From BJGO01 sp964640655 (GTDB taxonomy: Bacteria; Bacteroidota; Bacteroidia; Chitinophagales; UBA10324): DNA of 30,139 bases. Under the pieces are notes generated by a model. It was not told the origin of the DNA, searched no databases, and saw only the letters and a list, made by a program, of their open reading frames with translations. Within the stretch, counting starts at the first letter, position 1, and the number at the start of each line of letters is the position of its first letter. Position numbers and translations under genes: made by a program. The stretch spans positions 1 to 30,139 of the forward strand of contig CAZXFT010000029.1 in NCBI GenBank assembly GCA_964640655.1, in the 5' to 3' direction. This document shows, piece after piece, positions 25,536 to 30,139 of this stretch.

Positions 25536-26534
25536 ATGAGCAATAGCGTTCGTGCTGCAATTACAGGGGTAGCAGCTTATGTCCCTGAGTATGTATTAAC
25601 CAATGCTGAGTTAGAAAAGATGGTGGAAACTACGGATGAGTGGATCATGACTCGTACCGGAATCAGAGAGAGACATATTTTAAAAGGAGAAGGCAAGGGC
25701 ACTTCTGTAATGGCGGCTAAAGCTGTTGAAGATTTGTTGAAAAAAACGAATACCAATCCGCTCGATATAGATGTAGTGATATGTGCTACCACTACTCCGG
25801 ATATGCAGTTCCCTGCCACTGCAAATATTGTTGCAGATAAAGTTGGAGCAAAAAACGCCTGGGGATTTGATTTAAATGCTGCCTGCTCAGGATTTTTATA
25901 TGCGGTAACTACAGCATCTAAGATGATTGAATCAGGTGGGGCAAAAAAAGTAGTCGTTATAGGCGGCGATAAAATGTCGTCCATTATTGATTACTCTGAC
26001 CGTGCAACCTGCGTAATTTTTGGCGACGGTGCCGGTGCTGTATTACTCGAATCAACAAGCGAAGATGTAGGTATCATTGATACCATTATGCGTTCCGATG
26101 GTTCCGGTAGAATTCATCTTCATCAAAAAGCCGGAGGCTCAGCCATGCCTGCCACATACGATACTGTTGCCAATAAACTGCATTATGTTTATCAGGAAGG
26201 CCAGGCTGTTTTCAAATTTGCTGTAACCAATATGGCTGATGTGGCTGAACAAATTGTAACACGTAATCATCTTACTGCCGATTCCATTTCATGGTTGGTG
26301 CCGCATCAGGCCAATAAAAGAATTATTGATGCCACTGCGCGTCGCATTGGTATTGATGATTCAAAAGTGATGATTAACATAGACCGATATGGTAATACTA
26401 CTAACGGCACTATACCCATCTGCTTATGGGAGTGGGAAAAGAAACTGAAAAAAGGAGATAATATAATACTTGCTGCCTTTGGTGGAGGATTTACCTGGGG
26501 AGCGATTTATTTAAAATGGGCTTACAATTCTTAA
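25536..26534 (+). CDS. fabH: 3-oxoacyl-ACP synthase III (KAS III)
   Basis: 332 residues. Condenses an acyl-CoA primer with malonyl-ACP to start fatty acid synthesis. The catalytic triad is intact: Cys117 in AACSGF, His257 in PHQAN and Asn287 in GNTTNG. Other landmarks are TDEWI-x-TRTGI-x-ER near the N-terminus and the C-terminal FGGGFTWG. Primer choice (acetyl- or branched-chain CoA) cannot be told from sequence, though branched primers are common in Bacteroidota. It follows plsX with a 1-nt gap and precedes efp by 11 nt. Confidence 0.97.
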   Translation: MSNSVRAAITGVAAYVPEYVLTNAELEKMVETTDEWIMTRTGIRERHILKGEGKGTSVMAAKAVEDLLKKTNTNPLDIDVVICATTTPDMQFPATANIVADKVGAKNAWGFDLNAACSGFLYAVTTASKMIESGGAKKVVVIGGDKMSSIIDYSDRATCVIFGDGAGAVLLESTSEDVGIIDTIMRSDGSGRIHLHQKAGGSAMPATYDTVANKLHYVYQEGQAVFKFAVTNMADVAEQIVTRNHLTADSISWLVPHQANKRIIDATARRIGIDDSKVMINIDRYGNTTNGTIPICLWEWEKKLKKGDNIILAAFGGGFTWGAIYLKWAYNS

Positions 26535-26545
26535 TACAATAATTT

Positions 26546-27112
26546 ATGGCATATACAACCAACGAAATCAAGAAAGGACTCACTATAGACTACAACAACG
26601 ACCTCTATACCGTCGTGGATTTTCAACACGTAAAACCCGGTAAAGGCGGAGCTTTTGTTCGCACAAAATTGAAGAGTGCTACCACCGGAAAAACCATAGA
26701 TGTAACTTTTAACTCAGGAGCTACTATTAACCCGGTTCGTATCGAGCGCAGAAAATGTCAGTTCCTCTATAAAGATGATAGCGGCTATAATTTTATGGAT
26801 CAAACCACTTTTGACCAAATTGCCATAGAGGAAGATTTGGTTGATGGCGCGGAATTTTTGAAAGAAGGTCAGGAAGTGGAAATAGCTTTTCATGCAGAAA
26901 CAGAAAAACCACTGAGTGTTGATCTTCCTCCTTTTGTTGTGTTAGAAATTACATACAGCGAACCCGGGGTGAAAGGCGACACAGCCAATAATCCTATGAA
27001 GGCTGCAACTTTGGAAACCGGTGCTATCGTACAGGTACCTTTGTTTGTGGATTCAGGAATAAAGATTAAAGTAGATACGCGCACAAAAACATACGTGGAA
27101 CGCGTGAAGTAA
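26546..27112 (+). CDS. efp: Elongation factor P
   Basis: 188 residues, three beta-barrel domains. EF-P relieves ribosome stalling at polyproline stretches. The tip of domain I reads KPGKGGAF, with Lys33 at the position that is modified in many bacteria; no EpmA/EpmB-type modifying enzyme gene lies nearby. The C-terminal OB domain ends with GIKIKVDTRTKTYVERVK, typical for the family. It sits inside the fatty acid cluster (11 nt after fabH, 56 nt before accB), an arrangement found in other Bacteroidota. Confidence 0.97.
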   Translation: MAYTTNEIKKGLTIDYNNDLYTVVDFQHVKPGKGGAFVRTKLKSATTGKTIDVTFNSGATINPVRIERRKCQFLYKDDSGYNFMDQTTFDQIAIEEDLVDGAEFLKEGQEVEIAFHAETEKPLSVDLPPFVVLEITYSEPGVKGDTANNPMKAATLETGAIVQVPLFVDSGIKIKVDTRTKTYVERVK

Positions 27113-27168
27113 CATTTCCTGCCTAAGGAAAAAATTTTATATTGCACCAACACACAACCCTCACAACT

Positions 27169-27678
27169 ATGGAATTCAAAGAAATCCAGGAACTCATCCG
27201 AATGGTTAACAAGTCGAACCTGGCTGAGATCAGAATTGAAAAGGACACTTTTAAAATAACCATTCGCACACGCGATTACTACACCGTTTCTGCTCGCGGC
27301 GCTGAGCACGCTCCCATTGCTTATGCTATGCCACCAGTGCAAGCACCTGTTGCTGCTCCAGCTGCAGCTCCTGTAGCAGCACCTGTTACAACAACTCCCG
27401 ATGCTCCAAAAGAAAAACCTGCTTCAGCCGGTGACAGCGGGGTGTCTTTTAAATCACCAATGGTAGGTACTTTCTATCGTTCTTCCGGACCCGATAAAGA
27501 ACCCTATGTAAAAGTTGGCGATATGGTGAAGCCCGGCACAGTGCTATGTGTGGTTGAAGCCATGAAGTTGTTCAACGAAATAGAAAGCGACATCAGTGGT
27601 AAGATTGTTAAGATACTGGTGGACAATGCAAAGCCGGTGGAATATGATCAGCCTTTATTTATTATTGAACCTATGTAA
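27169..27678 (+). CDS. accB: Biotin carboxyl carrier protein of acetyl-CoA carboxylase
   Basis: 169 residues. Carries biotin between biotin carboxylase and carboxyltransferase in the step that makes malonyl-CoA. An N-terminal helical segment (FKEIQELIRMVNKSNLAE) is followed by a Pro/Ala-rich flexible linker (about residues 55-90) and a biotinyl domain with EAMKLFNEIES; Lys133, 36 residues from the end, is the biotinylated residue. The ATG at 27169 is preferred to an upstream in-frame TTG at 27142 because it matches the family start MEFKEIQ. accC follows after 14 nt. Confidence 0.96.
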   Translation: MEFKEIQELIRMVNKSNLAEIRIEKDTFKITIRTRDYYTVSARGAEHAPIAYAMPPVQAPVAAPAAAPVAAPVTTTPDAPKEKPASAGDSGVSFKSPMVGTFYRSSGPDKEPYVKVGDMVKPGTVLCVVEAMKLFNEIESDISGKIVKILVDNAKPVEYDQPLFIIEPM

Positions 27679-27692
27679 TCGGGCACAGAGAA

Positions 27693-29027
27693 ATGTTTAA
27701 GAAAATTCTCATTGCCAACAGAGGTGAAATAGCCCTCCGCATCATCAGAACATGCCGCGAGATGGGCATCAAAACGGTAGCTGTTTATTCTACAGCCGAC
27801 CGTGACAGTCTTCATGTAAAATTTGCCGACGAAGCTGTTTGTATAGGCCCTCCTGCCAGTTCAGAGTCTTATCTGAATATGGCTAAAATCATGTCGGCTT
27901 GCGAAATAACCAATGCCAATGCCATACATCCGGGCTATGGTTTCCTTGCAGAAAATGAAAAGTTTGCCGAGATATGCCGCGAGTACGGAATCAAATTTAT
28001 TGGCCCCACACCGCAACAGATTTCGATGATGGGAGATAAGATTACTGCCAAGGACACTATGCGTAAAGCAGGTGTGCCTTGCATTCCCGGCAGCGATGGA
28101 CTTTTAGAAGATATGAATGAAGCCAAGCGATTGGCTATTGAGATAGGCTACCCTGTAATATTGAAAGCAACTGCCGGTGGTGGTGGCAAGGGTATGCGTG
28201 TGGTTTGGGAAGAAAAAGAACTGGAGAAAGCATTTAACACCGCACGAACTGAGGCAGGTGCCGCATTTGGTAATGACGGTGTGTATATGGAAAAGTTTAT
28301 CGAAGAACCTCGTCATATCGAAATTCAGGTTGCCGGAGATCAGTATGGTAAAGCATGTCATTTGAGTGAACGGGATTGTTCCATACAACGCCGCCATCAG
28401 AAGTTGACAGAAGAATCTCCTTCGCCGTTTATGACTCCCGAACTGCGCGAGCGTATGGGTGAAGCGGCCATCAAAGCCTGCAATGCCATCAATTACGAAG
28501 GTGTGGGAACAGTAGAGTTTCTGGTTGATAAATACCGGAATTTCTATTTTATGGAAATGAATACACGTATTCAGGTAGAACACTGTGTTACCGAAGAGGT
28601 GATCAACTACGATTTAATAAAAGAACAAATTAAGATTGCTGCAGGAGATGCCATTAGCGGAAAGAATTATTACCCTGCTATGCACGCCATCGAGTGCCGC
28701 ATCAATGCCGAAGATCCATACAACGACTTCAGACCAAGTCCGGGTAAGATCACTACCTTGCACACACCCGGCGGGCATGGCGTACGAATAGACTCTCATA
28801 TTTATGATGGTTATGTGATACCGCCATACTATGATTCTATGATTGCCAAAATTATTTGTGTAGCACAAACACGCATTGAGGCCATAGAAACAATGGAGCG
28901 TGCATTAAGCGAATATGTAATCGAAGGCATCAAAACGACGATACCCTTCCATCGTGCGTTGATGAAAGATAAAAACTTTAGAGAAGGAAATTTCAATACC
29001 GGTTTTCTGAACAACTTTAAGTTTTAG
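27693..29027 (+). CDS. accC: Acetyl-CoA carboxylase, biotin carboxylase subunit
   Basis: 444 residues, ATP-grasp enzyme that carboxylates biotin on AccB using bicarbonate and ATP. Shows the N-terminal ILIANRGEIALRIIR, the ATP glycine loop TAGGGGKGM (about 159-167), the H-x-x-E-R-D-C-S-x-Q-R-R-x-Q-K segment, and the catalytic loop EMNTRIQVEH with Arg292 (the same number as in E. coli). Full length. Last gene of the lipid cluster; a tRNA-Pro gene begins 10 nt after its stop, so the tRNA may be cut out of the same transcript. Confidence 0.97.
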   Translation: MFKKILIANRGEIALRIIRTCREMGIKTVAVYSTADRDSLHVKFADEAVCIGPPASSESYLNMAKIMSACEITNANAIHPGYGFLAENEKFAEICREYGIKFIGPTPQQISMMGDKITAKDTMRKAGVPCIPGSDGLLEDMNEAKRLAIEIGYPVILKATAGGGGKGMRVVWEEKELEKAFNTARTEAGAAFGNDGVYMEKFIEEPRHIEIQVAGDQYGKACHLSERDCSIQRRHQKLTEESPSPFMTPELRERMGEAAIKACNAINYEGVGTVEFLVDKYRNFYFMEMNTRIQVEHCVTEEVINYDLIKEQIKIAAGDAISGKNYYPAMHAIECRINAEDPYNDFRPSPGKITTLHTPGGHGVRIDSHIYDGYVIPPYYDSMIAKIICVAQTRIEAIETMERALSEYVIEGIKTTIPFHRALMKDKNFREGNFNTGFLNNFKF

Positions 29028-29037
29028 AAACACCAAT

Positions 29038-29111
29038 CGGGGTGTAGCGCAGTTGGCTAGCGTACCAGCATGGGGTGCTGGTGGTCGTGGGTTCGAGTCC
29101 CGCCACCCCGA
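29038..29111 (+). tRNA. tRNA-Pro (GGG anticodon)
   Basis: A complete cloverleaf of 74 nt. Acceptor CGGGGTG (29038-29044) pairs with CACCCCG (29104-29110) and the discriminator is A29111. D-stem GCGC/GCGT, anticodon stem CCAGC/GCTGG, anticodon GGG at 29072-29074, T-stem GTGGG/CCCGC with loop TTCGAGT. The C1-G72 pair and A73 are typical for proline tRNAs. CCA is not encoded (ACT follows). It reads CCC and CCU codons. Confidence 0.95.
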
Positions 29112-29117
29112 CTAATT
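29063..29117 (+). repeat. 55-bp direct repeat, copy 1 (3' two thirds of tRNA-Pro)
   Basis: Identical base for base to 29390-29444, offset 327 nt. It runs from the last D-stem base of the tRNA through the anticodon and T arms to 6 nt beyond the discriminator. Identity breaks directly outside both ends. Confidence 0.95.
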
Positions 29118-29126
29118 AATGATAGA

Positions 29127-29372
29127 ATGCATTATGTATATATAATACGGAGTGTTAAAGATGGCAAGTATTATATTGGAGAAACATCCGATGTAATAAC
29201 GAGATTGAACTATCACAATAGTGGAAAACAACAATCAACAAAAAATAGAATTCCATTCGAGTTAGTGTTGTCAGAAGAATACATGACTAGAGAAGAAGCT
29301 CTACGGAGAGAAAAACAAATTAAATCATGGAAGGGAGGTGAAGCCTTCAAACGGTTGATAAGAGGGGTGTAG
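29127..29372 (+). CDS. Small GIY-YIG endonuclease between two tRNA-Pro copies
   Basis: 81 residues, a single GIY-YIG domain of the UPF0213/YhbQ-like type. Visible: V-Y-I-I (GIY strand, residues 4-7), Y-Y-I-G (15-18), the conserved Arg26 and Tyr29-His30 with NSG, and a Glu-rich helix TREEALRREKQIK (54-66) carrying the metal-binding Glu. All expected catalytic positions are present, so it is probably active. No DNA-binding domain is attached. The ATG at 29127 lies 15 nt behind the tRNA; a longer in-frame reading from 29070 is only translation of the tRNA. The last codons GGG-GTG-TAG coincide with the acceptor/position 8-10 bases of a second tRNA-like copy. Its function is inferred: mobile or repair nuclease. 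Confidence 0.9.
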   Translation: MHYVYIIRSVKDGKYYIGETSDVITRLNYHNSGKQQSTKNRIPFELVLSEEYMTREEALRREKQIKSWKGGEAFKRLIRGV

Positions 29373-29438
29373 TCCCGCCCATGGCGGGATACCAGCATGG
29401 GGTGCTGGTGGTCGTGGGTTCGAGTCCCGCCACCCCGA
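29363..29438 (+). pseudogene. tRNA-Pro(GGG)-like copy with its D-arm replaced by a GC hairpin
   Basis: Its acceptor (GGGGTG at 29364-29369 with CACCCC at 29431-29436), anticodon arm (GGG at 29399-29401) and T arm match the tRNA at 29038. The first base pair is A-G instead of C-G. The D-arm is replaced by an 8-bp stem (29372-29379 with 29383-29390, including one G-T pair) closed by a 3-nt loop CAT, with no D-loop GG. Such an RNA would lack the D-loop/T-loop contact, so it is probably not a working tRNA. The GIY-YIG stop codon (29370-29372) lies inside it. Confidence 0.8.
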
Positions 29439-29444
29439 CTAATT
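29390..29444 (+). repeat. 55-bp direct repeat, copy 2
   Basis: Exact second copy of 29063-29117. Together they frame a 327-bp unit holding the GIY-YIG gene. A shorter GGGGTGTAG repeat (29039-29047 and 29364-29372, offset 325) shows that the duplication covers the tRNA 5' end as well, with only the D-arm region different. Confidence 0.95.
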
Positions 29445-29572
29445 TAAAAAAATGAGAAGACTATCTACTTCTTTTCAGTGATATCTCATATGTAATCTAT
29501 TATATCTTGGTAAGAAATGATACACCCTGAGTGAACTGTGTGACGAAAAAAATAGATTTTACCCGCCTGTGA

Positions 29573-29956
29573 GTGAGAATTGTAATGAGGTGTATTGATA
29601 AAGTATCAATAATCATTAAAGATAAATTAAAGTGCTTGATGCGATGTTTTGTCTGCCGACAGAGGCTCTCTGTCTGCTTGAATCGGTTCTCTTCTTTCTT
29701 GAATAGGAGCAATTCACAATTGAATCGGTTCTCTTCTTTCTTGAATCGATGCTCTATCTACTTGAATCGATGCTCTTCACACTTGAATGGGAGTAATTCA
29801 CGCTTGAAACGATGTAATTCACACTTGAAATGTCTTACTTCAAGCCGACAAAACAACACTGAATGCCCTATTTATGATGATTCAAGCAGTTTGAGAAGTT
29901 GCGAAGCCAGTTTAGGGTTGGTTAAATACATTCAGCTTATCGAAGCACCGTGTTAA
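29573..29956 (+). CDS. Doubtful ORF with heptapeptide repeats
   Basis: 127 codons. The middle reads as a 7-residue repeat (LNRCSSH and variants such as LNRFSSF, LNGSNSR, LKRCNSH) produced by the 21-bp DNA array. Because 21 is a multiple of 3, any open frame stays open over the array, so its length is weak evidence. The N-terminal part is Cys/Arg/Lys-rich and the C-terminal part resembles no family I know; there is no clear promoter directly upstream. Probably non-coding, kept as a low-confidence candidate. Confidence 0.15.
   Translation: MRIVMRCIDKVSIIIKDKLKCLMRCFVCRQRLSVCLNRFSSFLNRSNSQLNRFSSFLNRCSIYLNRCSSHLNGSNSRLKRCNSHLKCLTSSRQNNTECPIYDDSSSLRSCEASLGLVKYIQLIEAPC
29593..29611. other. Perfect 8-bp hairpin
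   Basis: TATTGATA (29593-29600) pairs with TATCAATA (29604-29611) across AAG. No T run follows. Confidence 0.5.
29658..29674. other. Perfect 7-bp hairpin just before the repeat array
   Basis: GACAGAG (29658-29664) pairs with CTCTGTC (29668-29674) across GCT, flanked by two GTCTGC copies (29651-29656 and 29672-29677). Confidence 0.5.
29678..29845. repeat. 21-bp tandem repeat array (minisatellite)
   Basis: Seven consecutive 21-bp units (29678-29824) plus one degenerate unit (to 29845), each beginning TTGAA. Units 1 and 3 are identical (ending TTCTCTTCTTTC); units 2, 6 and 7 share the AATTCAC part; units 4 and 5 share TTGAATCGATGCTCT. The array ends in a small inverted repeat (CTTGAA 29824-29829, TTCAAG 29839-29844). 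Confidence 0.9.
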
Positions 29957-30106
29957 AAAACCGGAGTGTGGTGTTTAAGCGTTGAACTACAATTATTCCA
30001 CTTCATAATATGTTATTATACCCGTGATGATTGGCACGTTGAGTAGTTATTTTTCTTGGATAAAAGTTTTGCACTTGCAGCGCAAAAAAAATAATTCAAA
30101 AAAAAC

Positions 30107-30136
30107 TTGCACGCAAATAAATGAATATTACATTCG
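30107..30136 (+). promoter_or_regulatory. Strong promoter-like element firing out of the window
   Basis: TTG (30107-30109), exactly 19-nt spacer, then TACATTCG (30129-30136), close to TAnnTTTG, preceded by a run of A. The layout resembles strong stable-RNA or ribosomal promoters of this phylum; the gene it serves lies beyond the edge. Confidence 0.55.
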
Positions 30137-30139
30137 TGT

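Larger units (their letters stand above)
29445..30139. other. About 700 bp without a convincing gene
   Basis: AT-rich stretch. It holds two perfect hairpins (29593-29611 and 29658-29674), a 21-bp tandem array (29678-29845), and a promoter-like element near the right edge (30107-30136). A 127-codon frame (29573-29956) crosses the array, but has no recognisable family or start signal. From 29957 to about 30100 I see only AT-rich sequence with A and T runs. Confidence 0.7.

Noticed and set aside
27142..27168. TTG start for accB
   Set aside because: Adds nine residues with no family match; the ATG at 27169 fits the usual AccB N-terminus.
28104..28583. 159-codon minus-strand frame inside accC
   Set aside because: Shadow frame opposite highly conserved AccC ATP-grasp motifs, with no independent support.
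29070..29126. Extension of the GIY-YIG protein upstream to an ATG at 29070
   Set aside because: These codons are the anticodon and T arms of tRNA-Pro read as protein; the domain begins at MHYVYI from 29127.
29500..29712. 70-codon minus-strand frame
   Set aside because: No family resemblance, no promoter, and it runs into the repeat array; chance frame in AT-rich DNA.
29678..29845. CRISPR array
   Set aside because: Units are directly adjacent 21-mers without unique spacers, and there are no cas genes in the window; it is a minisatellite.
30067..30092. Terminator hairpin from TTTTGC and GCAAAA
   Set aside because: Only 6 bp with a loose loop, and no gene upstream that would need it; more likely part of AT-rich promoter surroundings.

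Overview
The window reads as a chromosomal stretch of a Bacteroidota bacterium, about 30 kb and moderately AT-rich. Evidence: a giant SprB-repeat surface protein ending in a gliding-motility-type C-terminal domain, a PorP/SprF outer-membrane protein of the type IX secretion system (T9SS), promoters of the Bacteroidetes form TTG-N18/19-TAnnTTTG, start codons mostly without Shine-Dalgarno sequences, and the rpmF-plsX-fabH-efp-accBC order. Family or genus cannot be resolved by eye.

Layout. 1-3269: 3' part of the giant T9SS-exported adhesin-like protein, cut by the window edge. 3292-6094: HAD phosphatase, thioredoxin with a strong terminator, DUF58 protein and ispE. 6207-7271: PorP/SprF protein. 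7428-12974: rplA-rplJ-rplL-rpoB, with a new promoter in front and a strong terminator right after rpoB; rplK and rpoC are not adjacent. 13133-16535: a GT-C-type membrane glycosyltransferase candidate and an MsbA-like ABC exporter. 16702-20533: a lipoprotein and a 982-residue TerB-like/ABCG transporter, probably one operon. 20570-21412 (minus): a TPR protein converging on that operon over a two-way terminator. 21574-23723: secY-map, detached from the ribosomal spc/alpha cluster. 23795-29027: DUF177-rpmF-plsX-fabH-efp-accB-accC, a translation plus fatty-acid-initiation cluster. 29038-29444: tRNA-Pro(GGG), a small GIY-YIG nuclease gene, and a second tRNA-Pro-like copy whose D-arm is replaced by a GC-rich hairpin. 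29445-30139: no convincing gene; a 21-bp tandem repeat array, several hairpins, and a promoter firing out of the window.

Most genes are housekeeping: transcription and translation (rplA, rplJ, rplL, rpoB, rpmF, efp, tRNA), protein export and maturation (secY, map), and lipid precursor synthesis (ispE, plsX, fabH, accB, accC). PlsX supplies acyl-phosphate, FabH starts fatty acid elongation and AccBC contribute to malonyl-CoA, so that block is a coherent unit. The surface layer is represented by the T9SS cargo, PorP/SprF, the GT-C protein and the exporters.

The most unusual structure is the tRNA-Pro / GIY-YIG / tRNA-Pro-like sandwich. An endonuclease gene lies between two tRNA copies sharing a perfect 55-bp direct repeat, and its stop codon falls inside the second tRNA-like sequence. 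It looks like a minimal tRNA-associated mobile or homing unit. Also notable are the fragmentation of core ribosomal/RNA polymerase operons at several junctions and an Asn in RpoB where His (E. coli 526) is usual in rifamycin-sensitive enzymes.
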